Source: Candidatus Hodarchaeota archaeon (lineage in GTDB: Archaea > Asgardarchaeota > Heimdallarchaeia > Hodarchaeales > YT1-039). Taken from it: a stretch of 17,891 nt of DNA. The notes under the pieces are model-generated. The model saw nothing but the letters and a program-made list of their open reading frames with translations. It ran no database searches and was not told where the DNA came from. How positions within the stretch are numbered: the stretch's first letter is position 1; every line of letters starts with the position of its first letter. The position numbers were made by a program, and so were the translations under genes. The stretch lies in contig JAEOTF010000496.1 in the NCBI GenBank assembly GCA_016840025.1, positions 1-17,891 on the forward strand, given 5' to 3'. This document shows, piece after piece, positions 1-6,265 of the stretch.

Positions 1-171
1 ATCCAAGATCGGTTTGAGAACCTATTGCACGAACCCTCTGTGAACGAGGAATCCTTCTTCACTCAATGGAAGGGTTTTCTACGACAGACAGCCAACGGTA
101 AAACGAAAGTTTCCCTGTCCAATAAAAGTTGGATGCGGTTCAGCGGACTCGTAGGAAGCCCCGTCCTTTAG
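1..171 (+). CDS. 3' end of an open frame, possible TnpB-type transposase tail (partial)
   Basis: The frame is open from the first base of the window to a TAG at 169-171, giving 56 residues that end in GLVGSPVL. It has no start in the window. The stop codon sits inside the GC-rich hairpin at 159-178, a position typical of TnpB (OrfB) genes of IS200/IS605 elements, where the 3' end of the gene overlaps the right end of the element. The visible residues are basic and polar and show no RuvC or zinc-finger motif, because those would lie upstream. The assignment therefore rests on the DNA end structure and not on the protein. It could also be non-coding guide-RNA sequence of such an element. Confidence 0.4.
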   Translation: MQDRFENLLHEPSVNEESFFTQWKGFLRQTANGKTKVSLSNKSWMRFSGLVGSPVL

Positions 172-186
172 GGGGGGGTAGTTCAC
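159..186 (+). mobile_element. Putative right end of an IS200/IS605-type element
   Basis: The arms 159-166 (CCCCGTCC) and 171-178 (eight G) form a stem with one G-G mismatch and one T-G wobble around a TTTA loop. The sequence TAGTTCAC follows, ending at 186. A GC-rich hairpin with a TTTA loop containing the transposase stop codon and followed by TTCAC is the usual look of the 3' end of TnpB-carrying elements. The left part of the element lies outside the window, so completeness cannot be judged. Confidence 0.45.
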
Positions 187-298
187 TGTTAGTTTCATTT
201 TGTTGGAAAGGAAAGAAAAGAGAAGAAGCATTAAAAGTACGGTCGAAAAAAAAGATTCATTGTTCGAAAGACAAAGATGAAGAAAAGGAAGATCTCCC

Positions 299-760
299 AT
301 GACCGAGATATTAAAGCTCACAGGGGATATTGAGTATGAATTCCCATTAGACCGTTATTATTGGACAGAGGATCCTGGGCACACATGGGCTCTACCACAG
401 GACGATAGTACTTTCAAGATCGGCGTTGATTCATGGACTGTAATCCAAGCAGGCAAAATTCTCAGCATTCGTAGCCGAAAAGTAGGTAATACGGTCAAAC
501 AAGGAAAAACATTAGCGACCATTGAGACAGGCAAATGGATTGGAGTGATTAAGAGCCCATTCACAGCAGAGATCGTTCAAATAAATGAGACGCTGAGTGA
601 TCAGCCTACTATCCTTAATGATGAGCCCTATGAAACATGGATAGTAATAATAAAACCTACAAACATAGATGAAGAGCGCGGTTCAGAGAAATTAATTAAA
701 ATAGGCAATAAAGAGGCACTTACTGAATATATGGGCGCAGAATTCAAAAAATACCTATAA
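299..760 (+). CDS. Glycine cleavage H-like lipoyl-domain protein
   Basis: This is a 153-aa protein of the biotinyl/lipoyl fold. An N-terminal YYWTEDPGHTW (residues 20-30) resembles the YTxDHEW start of glycine cleavage H proteins. Residues 41-115 follow the H-protein order, with a segment around KVGNTVKQGKTLATIETGK and later SDQPTILNDEPYETW, matching the LADEPELINxDPY region. Lys79 in ETGK aligns with the lipoylated lysine of ESVK. The family carries the aminomethyl or lipoyl intermediate between partner enzymes; some archaeal homologues are separate from a full cleavage system. No P, T or L protein gene is nearby, so the partner is unknown. It is longer than typical H proteins (about 125-130 aa) because of extra C-terminal residues. 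The ATG at 299 follows an AAGGAAGA ribosome-binding sequence. Confidence 0.7.
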   Translation: MTEILKLTGDIEYEFPLDRYYWTEDPGHTWALPQDDSTFKIGVDSWTVIQAGKILSIRSRKVGNTVKQGKTLATIETGKWIGVIKSPFTAEIVQINETLSDQPTILNDEPYETWIVIIKPTNIDEERGSEKLIKIGNKEALTEYMGAEFKKYL

Positions 761-840
761 TAACGGGAACAATACGAGGGAAGGTTGTTACTCACAGATG
801 GCGAATCATTTTTTCTGAAAATGGATTAATAAACGAGAGA

Positions 841-869
841 GAAAGACGTCAAACTGTTAGGCGTCTTTC
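841..869. terminator. Hairpin between convergent genes, possible bidirectional terminator
   Basis: GAAAGACG at 841-848 is perfectly complementary to CGTCTTTC at 862-869, with a 13-nt loop. It lies downstream of the H-like gene on the plus strand and of the small RHH gene on the minus strand. The T-run after it is weak (TATTTTC), so a role in transcript end formation is plausible but unproven. Confidence 0.35.
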
Positions 870-913
870 ATTGGGGTATTTTCGAGAAATTGGCTTTTTA
901 AGAGAGAATAGGT

Positions 914-1087
914 TTATCTCTGAGCAGTTGCAGCAAGTAATCGGACAGACCACAGTTCTTCCTTAAGTAGGTCTCTAACTGCAACACGAATCGCTTCAGA
1001 ACGATTAGGATATCTTTTTTGACGTACTAACTCGTCTAATCCCTCAAGAAATTCTATCGGTAGGTGGACTGTGACTAACCTCATCAT
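914..1087 (-). CDS. Small ribbon-helix-helix DNA-binding protein (57 aa)
   Basis: Translation of the minus strand from ATGATGAGG gives a compact ribbon-helix-helix (CopG/Arc/MetJ-fold) protein. Residues 3-10 (RLVTVHLP) form the DNA-contacting beta-strand. Helix 1 is about residues 11-24 (IEFLEGLDELV) and helix 2 about residues 30-44, in the form NRSEAIRVAVRDLL. The spacing and the YPNRSEAIR signature match the short archaeal RHH regulators. A GGAGG lies at 1104-1100, 12 nt before the first ATG. The second ATG (1084) gives the more usual start MRLVTVHLP. It is the third gene on the minus strand after the beta-type proteasome subunit and the JAMM protein, about 110 nt downstream of the latter, so it may be co-transcribed or have its own promoter. 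RHH proteins act as dimeric repressors or antitoxins; no toxin gene is adjacent. Confidence 0.8.
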   Translation of the reverse strand: MMRLVTVHLPIEFLEGLDELVRQKRYPNRSEAIRVAVRDLLKEELWSVRLLAATAQR

Positions 1088-1195
1088 TATACATTATAAC
1101 CTCCAAAAGGTTTTGAAGAATATCCTCGAAGTCCCCTTGAAAGATTAGAATAATTCACCCATAATATCACTGTATTGTACAGAAGAAAATTAGCA

Positions 1196-1633
1196 TCAAG
1201 AACTCACTTGTATTTGTACTTCCTCAAAATCATCTAGTTTTGGGAAATATGCGTTAAGTACTAACTCATTACTGACAAGTGAACCAATAACCCAGACAAC
1301 AGGCCAAAGTCGCATGAATTCCCTGTCTTTTGAGGAAGGATTTGTTCCTTGTAAATGGGAGTGGAAGATACCAATTAATGACAGGGGTGGGTCTTTCTTT
1401 TCAAAATAAAGGATTTGGGAGTAGATAAATTCGGGGTCAATTGAAAAACTTACAGTGGAGTGATCCATATTCTCGGTGGTAACAATATTTGTCACATCAA
1501 TTGAGTAACCCATGTTTGTTCCAAATAGTAAGGCACAGCTCTCTTCAGGAGTATTTTTTAGAATTAACGCTCTGAAAGTTTTTTCAGCGGATGGGGGTAG
1601 AAGTACAATGGACGGAACAGGATCTGCTACCAA
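1196..1633 (-). CDS. JAMM/MPN-domain metalloprotease-like protein
   Basis: This 145-aa protein is a single MPN (JAB1/Mov34) domain. The JAMM zinc signature is present: Glu31 in EESCALLFG, then His91 and His93 in FHSHLQGT, and Asp103 in NPSSKDREFM. Family members are zinc isopeptidases (Rpn11, CSN5, archaeal JAMM proteins) that remove ubiquitin or small ubiquitin-like modifiers. The His-to-Asp distance is nine residues, one fewer than the classical HxHx10D. The only in-frame start is TTG at 1633, because a TGA stop precedes it closely; a GTGAG run lies just upstream. It begins 72 nt after the end of the proteasome beta-like gene, in the same direction. That pairing fits a role in protein turnover, but no ubiquitin-like gene is visible here, so the substrate is unknown. 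Confidence 0.8.
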   Translation of the reverse strand: MVADPVPSIVLLPPSAEKTFRALILKNTPEESCALLFGTNMGYSIDVTNIVTTENMDHSTVSFSIDPEFIYSQILYFEKKDPPLSLIGIFHSHLQGTNPSSKDREFMRLWPVVWVIGSLVSNELVLNAYFPKLDDFEEVQIQVSS

Positions 1634-1705
1634 TTTTCTTTCTCACTTGTTTCTTTTGATATACTTCATCTTGTTATTTGCAGATAGTCGAGATGAAGTT
1701 GTTCT

Positions 1706-2278
1706 TCATTCGAGAGGAATTTTTTGGAATTGGTTGACTTTATTACGGGTGATTGTCAGAAAATCTGCTCCTTCACCACTAGCAGCATCACGACGAACCA
1801 CGCTAGTTATTGCACGTACTGCAAGTTCTTCTCCCTTTTTAATTGAGAGGGTTTCTCTGTATCCCTCTTCAAGAATACCTAAAGCAACCATTGCACCAGT
1901 GCCTGTAGCAGCGAATGTATCTTCCATAATAGACCCCCATGGCCCTAGTGCAAAAAGGTAGCTACCAGATGAATCATATCCACCAATAATAGGTTCCACA
2001 TATTGAGGCCAATAACGGGATGAAAAGAGAGCGTTACTTAATACCTTGGCTATAGACTTTGCGCTTAATTCACGCTCTTCATCTAATTGGTAAAGAGTAT
2101 TGTACGTCTTTAATAAACGCACGAATTGCTGAAGATCTGCATAGAACCCTGTTGAGGCTATTCCCACAGACGAGGTAATCGGAAAGACCTTTGCAATACC
2201 ATGAGACTGGATTAGTGTTCCATAGGCGTATCGTCGTTCCGCGCCGAGTACCACCCCATCTTTCAGGGCAATCCCCAC
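1706..2278 (-). CDS. Proteasome beta-type subunit lacking catalytic Thr1
   Basis: The 190-aa product aligns along its length with archaeal 20S proteasome beta subunits: VGIALKDGVVLGAERR at the start, then GGYDSSG and AATGTGAM in the middle, and RRDAASGEGADF near the end. Using Thermoplasma beta numbering, Glu17 (residue 14 here), Lys33 (residue 30), Asp166 and Ser169 are kept. The residues that should be Thr1-Thr2-Thr3 are Gly-Val-Ser in the DNA just upstream of the GTG start, so the nucleophile is missing whichever start is used. A stop (TGA) precedes the in-frame upstream stretch, and that stretch has no ATG; GTG 2278 is the best start in frame. An ATG in another frame (2312) would need a +1 shift to join. 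It could be a non-catalytic structural beta subunit, or a gene damaged at its 5' end. It heads a minus-strand cluster with the JAMM gene. Confidence 0.8.
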   Translation of the reverse strand: MGIALKDGVVLGAERRYAYGTLIQSHGIAKVFPITSSVGIASTGFYADLQQFVRLLKTYNTLYQLDEERELSAKSIAKVLSNALFSSRYWPQYVEPIIGGYDSSGSYLFALGPWGSIMEDTFAATGTGAMVALGILEEGYRETLSIKKGEELAVRAITSVVRRDAASGEGADFLTITRNKVNQFQKIPLE

Positions 2279-2318
2279 TGATACACCGCCACCATAGATA
2301 ATTGGGATTCATCTCCAA

Positions 2319-2644
2319 CGATAATTTCTTTCAAAACTACGTTTGACTTAATTTTGCATTGGGTAATAAAATGATGAGGTAATAAACTTGATGGTATTTC
2401 TGCAAGTTTAGCCGATGAGGAGGATTCAAATGACTCTTAGCAGACTAGATGCCTTTGATAAGGCATTGAAAGCCCAGTGATTTTGTTAAACTCTCCTTGA
2501 ATCCGTCACTTTTAGCAATATGAATGAGAATATTCCTAAAAATATTAAAATCACCTCAAAACCCGAGGATGACACTATTTCGCTACTGCTACTATCCGTT
2601 TAACTCTCCAGCAACTTGAGAAGTAATTTTCAACTCTGACTCAT
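2319..2644. other. Intergenic stretch with a remnant-like short frame and a hairpin
   Basis: About 325 nt lie between the beta-type subunit start and the metalloprotease stop. On the plus strand a strong GAGGAGG (2416-2422) precedes an ATG at 2430 with a 7-nt gap. The frame codes for 16 residues (MTLSRLDAFDKALKAQ) before TGA at 2478. The same frame has a second stop at 2487 and then runs open to 2603. This could be a decayed gene, a leader peptide or chance. A 7-bp perfect stem (ATGCCTT, loop TGAT, AAGGCAT) lies at 2449-2466. No other feature was recognised here. Confidence 0.35.
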
Positions 2645-4261
2645 CTAGAACCTTAGCAGTTTTATTAGCCTTTTCTTTTTTTGACGCCGAAGGAGCAATA
2701 TTACGAAAAGAGCAAAAGCAGTGATTCCTTCTAATCCTGGTACTAAAACTGAAGAATTTTTAGTGTTTATCTCCGTATTATGAGTATCTGTTTCATTTGT
2801 TGTAGATATAGGGGTCTCAATTATAGAGATTTCGATATCCGTAGAAGGACCGAGGCCGTATTCAGTTGGTGGCGGTGTGTCGTTTGAGATATAACTAGTA
2901 ATGAGATATGCGATATCAATAGAAAGACCTGTTAAATTATCAATAAATACATTATCCGCTTCATCGTGTATATTTTGGTGTACGTGCCATCCTATAGTAT
3001 CATGTAGCACAAGGGAGACACCTATTGTCTGATTTGAGGATTTTCTAATTTGAACCGTAAATTTATCAGGTAAAGAATCCAATTTATGGATATGGAAGCC
3101 ATAGTATCGAAGTGAAATTGTTTCATTAAGAAGTGGGAATTTATCAACAACCTCATATTGTGTAATTTTGGCGTCTATATTCTCAAAGCCATATAGATTG
3201 CTATGAAATCCTATCTTATCAATTGTTAGAGCTGTGATCCAATTCAAATAAAGTTCATTAAACGTGATATTATAGCCTGCTGCTTGTAGAACAGCTTCAA
3301 TTCCCTGAGGCCCATCAGTTGGTTCTTTTATCAGGTCTCGTAGGATGTCAACACCATAGTGTTCGGCAATATAGAATGCAAACAAATATGCGCTTCCGTA
3401 ATCATCCGTACTGTCACTATTCCAATATAGAAGTGAGTTATCTGGATGTGAAAGAAAATTACTTACCTGTGGAGCGAGATTATCATAGGGTGCTAAGTAG
3501 CCTGCATGATACATAACATATTGAGCTAAAGCTTCTAAGGTGAATGGAGGTTCATCCATTTCATTGTTAAACCAAATAAGATGATGAAATTCATGTGCAG
3601 TTACAGCTAATCTCCAATTCTGGTTATAAAATCTATAGTACATATAAAACATCTCACATTGGTTAGAATAATCCAATACGAATTCATTACGCTCAGAATA
3701 GTAAGCTACAGGATTACGGGAGAGTAATATAATAATTCTGGGGTCTCCATCGATATCCCCTAATGTTCCATTGGGATGACCAGCTAAGTCGGTGACACGG
3801 GGATAAATTGTGCTATCAAATTCATCACGTATGGTTTCTGCTTGCCAAATCGCAACTGATTCTCCTAGTTCTGTTATACAACTATTTTGCATGAAAACAT
3901 AGCTATATACTCCTATTGCGAGTATAGTTGCATTTAGTTCATAGTATTCTGAAGCTGTATAATCATAGGTCCAGAAGGTTCGTTGAAATCCAACTGATCG
4001 AAAATTCTTGTTCTGTGATGAATTATGCGTTATTTGAGAAGGTTGTAATGTATGATTGTGTAGGGAATAATTAGAGGACTTCAGAATATGGCATATTTCA
4101 AAGTTTTTTGGAAGATTAGTTTTATTTGGACTCTGGTTATACTGATAAAGGATCCTATGCTCAGTTGTGCTAAGAATTACACTTGGAGTGGGTACAACTA
4201 GAATTAAAAAAACGAAGAGGCTAAGAGGGACTAATAGTTGCGTTTTACCTTGACCTTTCAT
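2645..4261 (-). CDS. Secreted, C-terminally anchored HExxH metalloprotease
   Basis: This is a 538-aa exported protein. Residues 1-30 form a signal peptide (positive MKGQGK, then a hydrophobic run ending near VPTPSVILS). A peptidase domain at about 95-350 includes DIDGDPRIIILL and the zinc motif HEFHH at 223-227. Glu243 in TLEALAQY is a likely third ligand, in the style of secreted M6/M30-like gluzincins with an (N/L)EGL(S/A)EY motif. Residues about 355-475 look like a beta-rich accessory domain. A Thr/Asn/Ser-rich stalk with several N-glycosylation sequons follows. The tail has PGLEG at 508, then a hydrophobic helix and RRQKKK, which is the layout of PGF-CTERM archaeosortase signals. The protein is inferred to be a surface-attached protease; the substrate is unknown. 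It is preceded on the same strand by the LVIVD gene with a 175-nt gap, so it may have its own promoter. Confidence 0.75.
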   Translation of the reverse strand: MKGQGKTQLLVPLSLFVFLILVVPTPSVILSTTEHRILYQYNQSPNKTNLPKNFEICHILKSSNYSLHNHTLQPSQITHNSSQNKNFRSVGFQRTFWTYDYTASEYYELNATILAIGVYSYVFMQNSCITELGESVAIWQAETIRDEFDSTIYPRVTDLAGHPNGTLGDIDGDPRIIILLSRNPVAYYSERNEFVLDYSNQCEMFYMYYRFYNQNWRLAVTAHEFHHLIWFNNEMDEPPFTLEALAQYVMYHAGYLAPYDNLAPQVSNFLSHPDNSLLYWNSDSTDDYGSAYLFAFYIAEHYGVDILRDLIKEPTDGPQGIEAVLQAAGYNITFNELYLNWITALTIDKIGFHSNLYGFENIDAKITQYEVVDKFPLLNETISLRYYGFHIHKLDSLPDKFTVQIRKSSNQTIGVSLVLHDTIGWHVHQNIHDEADNVFIDNLTGLSIDIAYLITSYISNDTPPPTEYGLGPSTDIEISIIETPISTTNETDTHNTEINTKNSSVLVPGLEGITAFALFVILLLRRQKKKRLIKLLRF

Positions 4262-4436
4262 AGCTTCTTTCTATTTTGAACTTGGATAAAGTAGTTATTA
4301 TGCTATTTCATACATAATCAATTAGGAGGTATCGGGAGAAGAGTCATTAGAGGCTGTTGTACCGATACTTGGGTATTTTAGTTTTTTAATTTCTCGTGAA
4401 ATGCTGGAAGGTAGAAGAGAAAAGTTCTTTCCTCAC

Positions 4437-5609
4437 TTAGTTCTTCCTTCGCTTTGCCCTTATCTGAAAAAGTACGAAAATTCCAGAAAAGACCAAAAAT
4501 AATTCAAAACTTGGGGACTCTTTATCTTCCTCTATAGAACTTAGAGAATCTGTTGCTGTAGAAGAACTTAAAGTAGTAGTTTTCTCTGATAATCCCTCGA
4601 TCTCGAGAATCTCTAAGCCATCATCTCGATCCGCCACGTAGACAAGATTATCGATTTTTTTAAGATCCGATGCATGACCACCATCACAGTATTGAGTTAT
4701 TTTCGTAGGATTAGTTGGGTCATTAATGTTCAGGATTTCAAACCCGTACCAATCTGCAAGAAAACACAGATCTCCCTCAACATATATTTGAAATACCGCA
4801 GCCCCCTCGTCATATTCGCCCACTTTTCGGATATTAGACGGGTCACTCACATCTAATATTATCAATTCCCCCGCATCTGCAGCATGGTTCGCAAAATAGG
4901 CATAATCTCCCTCAACAAAGGGTTTCCAAAGATCTACCTGAGCTTCATAATAGTTTCCTATTTCAACTGGCTGAGAAAGATCACTGATATCTAGGATTAT
5001 CAATCCAGTATACGAACTATAGTGATCTGTTAAATATAGGAGATCATCCACAATAAAAAAATATGAAGCAACACTACTTCCTCCAGGCGAATATCGACTT
5101 ATCATAGAGGGAGAAGACGGATTACTAATATTGAGAATTTCCAGACCACGTGAAAAATCTGCTACGAAAGCAATGTCCCCTATGACCTCTACGTCTACAG
5201 TATATCCTCCATCACCATATCTAGTCAATAAAACAGGGTTAGAAGGGGTTGAAACGTCAATGATTTCAAATCCATCTTCTTTATCGGCTATAAAAGCAAA
5301 TGATCCCTCAACATCTAATGAAAGAGGGATACTACCATCCTGAAGTTGTCCTAGTTTTTGAGGGTTCGTAGGATCGTGAACATCAATGATAATTAAGCCC
5401 CCTGGATTATCCTCGGCTATATCCACCACGTATGCAATATCGTTTCTTACCTCGATATAAACTGCTTTCCCACCCGTGTCAAACTGTCCAAGTTCGTGAA
5501 TTACTATATTTTCCTTATTTGGTTGAGAAATTACATAACCTATTGTGCTAATGCTCAGAAAAAGAGCCACAACAAGACTTCCAACCACTAATAGGGTTGT
5601 TTTTTTCAT
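4437..5609 (-). CDS. LVIVD-repeat beta-propeller surface protein
   Basis: The protein has 390 residues from the ATG at 5609, which follows GAGGTG with a 6-nt gap. A GTG in frame at 5618 is part of that ribosome-binding site and is unlikely to be the start. Residues 1-28 are a signal peptide. Seven repeats of about 42 residues follow (about 43-88, 89-131, 132-173, 175-220, 222-266, 267-307, 308-338). Each has a core like GLIIIDVxDPTNPxKLGQY and a VxGDxAFVAD strand, so a seven-bladed propeller is expected. A Ser/Thr/Glu-rich stalk (339-364) leads to SPSFELF, a hydrophobic helix and RAKRRKN, a PGF-CTERM-like anchor variant. LVIVD proteins are extracellular propellers of unknown ligand. It is transcribed in the same direction as the metalloprotease, and the upstream DNA has an elaborate promoter (5625-5714). 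Confidence 0.8.
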   Translation of the reverse strand: MKKTTLLVVGSLVVALFLSISTIGYVISQPNKENIVIHELGQFDTGGKAVYIEVRNDIAYVVDIAEDNPGGLIIIDVHDPTNPQKLGQLQDGSIPLSLDVEGSFAFIADKEDGFEIIDVSTPSNPVLLTRYGDGGYTVDVEVIGDIAFVADFSRGLEILNISNPSSPSMISRYSPGGSSVASYFFIVDDLLYLTDHYSSYTGLIILDISDLSQPVEIGNYYEAQVDLWKPFVEGDYAYFANHAADAGELIILDVSDPSNIRKVGEYDEGAAVFQIYVEGDLCFLADWYGFEILNINDPTNPTKITQYCDGGHASDLKKIDNLVYVADRDDGLEILEIEGLSEKTTTLSSSTATDSLSSIEEDKESPSFELFLVFSGIFVLFQIRAKRRKN

Positions 5610-5624
5610 ATAACACACCTCAAG

Positions 5625-5666
5625 GTTAGGTCATTAATGTTAGGTCATCGGTGTTAGGTCGTCATA
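5625..5666 (-). repeat. Three tandem 14-nt repeats in the leader of the LVIVD gene
   Basis: The units are GTTAGGTCATTAAT (5625-5638), GTTAGGTCATCGGT (5639-5652) and GTTAGGTCGTCATA (5653-5666). The shared core is GTTAGGTC at an exact 14-nt period; read as mRNA leader it is GACCTAAC. The array sits between the ATG at 5609 and a TATA-like TTTTTATG around 5664-5671 (minus strand). The copies therefore probably lie in the 5' leader, or cover the transcription start, where a repressor or RNA-binding protein could act. Confidence 0.6.
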
Positions 5667-5682
5667 AAAAGCAAAACAGTAA

Positions 5683-5714
5683 TTCCAAAACTGGAAATAT
5701 TTCCAAAATTGGAA
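5683..5714 (-). promoter_or_regulatory. Twin palindromic operator upstream of the LVIVD gene
   Basis: There are two near-identical dyads: TTCCAAAACTGGAA (5683-5696) and TTCCAAAATTGGAA (5701-5714), separated by ATAT. Their centres are 18 bp apart, roughly 1.7 helical turns. They lie just upstream of the inferred TATA element of the minus-strand LVIVD gene. Two copies of one palindrome at this location suggest a cooperative transcription factor site. The regulator is not known. Confidence 0.6.
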
Positions 5715-5830
5715 AAACTTTGATATTTATCCATAATTATTGATTTTTACCATGTTCTATATGCAGAATTTCAATTTAGGCTTTTTTTCTGACATTATGT
5801 TTGTGCGGAGAAATTCACTAGTAAGTTTTT

Positions 5831-5863
5831 TATATAACCCCCAATAGTAACCACTATAGTGGT
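5831..5863 (+). promoter_or_regulatory. TATA box and palindrome at the start of the receiver-protein operon
   Basis: TATATAA at 5831-5837, preceded by a T-run, is a good archaeal TATA box, about 34 nt before the ATG at 5871. A perfect 14-bp palindrome, ACCACTATAGTGGT (5850-5863), covers the expected transcription start. An operator there would block initiation. Confidence 0.55.
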
Positions 5864-5870
5864 GACCAAT

Positions 5871-6257
5871 ATGTTATATAAACCAATCAAAGAAAAAATG
5901 GCAAAAAAAAGCATTCAAACACAACTATCTGCGGATGTTTTGTTAATCGATCATGAAATTGATACTGAAGAAGTAATGAGACTTCTCCAGCAAGAAGATG
6001 GATATGCTACTACCCCTCGTCCAGATCTGATCGCAATTGATCTGAGTCTACCTACAAAGAAAGGTGCTGAGCTTTTAGCGAAAATTAGATGTAATCCTTC
6101 ATTACAAGACATTCCTATTGTAATTCTTACCGCCTCAGAGACCCAATCCTCTATTTTTCAGACTTATGGGGTATTAGCTGATGCTTACCTTAGTAAACCA
6201 GTTGAGACCAGTCAGTTTGATATGGTCATTAATTCTTTACTCTTATACGAGGGATAG
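5871..6257 (+). CDS. Response-regulator receiver-like protein, internally shortened
   Basis: The start is taken at ATG 5871 (128 aa). A GTG 12 nt earlier lies inside the palindrome, and an ATG at 5898 is another option. The C-terminal two thirds match a CheY-type receiver: the phospho-acceptor is Asp57 in LIAIDLSLP, the conserved Thr is in VILTASE (Thr87), and the Lys is in LSKPVE (Lys109). The VLLIDHE segment fits beta-strand 1 with its acidic residues. It then runs almost directly into EVMRLLQQEDGYA, which matches the helix before beta-strand 3. About 20-25 residues (helix 1 and strand 2) seem to be missing without any frame disruption. No output domain is present. The zinc-ribbon gene starts 8 nt after its stop, so the two probably form an operon. 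Confidence 0.7.
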   Translation: MLYKPIKEKMAKKSIQTQLSADVLLIDHEIDTEEVMRLLQQEDGYATTPRPDLIAIDLSLPTKKGAELLAKIRCNPSLQDIPIVILTASETQSSIFQTYGVLADAYLSKPVETSQFDMVINSLLLYEG

Positions 6258-6265
6258 ATGAAAAA

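Noticed and set aside
1512..1961. Plus-strand open frame of about 149 codons
   Set aside because: It is antisense to the JAMM gene and the beta-type subunit gene, both of which show clear family motifs. It shows no motif or ribosome-binding site of its own.
4329..4376. Terminator hairpin after the LVIVD gene
   Set aside because: GTATCGG and CCGATAC are complementary, but the loop is more than 30 nt and no T-run follows, so support is too weak.
5625..5666. CRISPR-like array
   Set aside because: The three units are only 14 nt, lie head to tail without spacers and have no cas genes near, so they are a tandem promoter or leader repeat.
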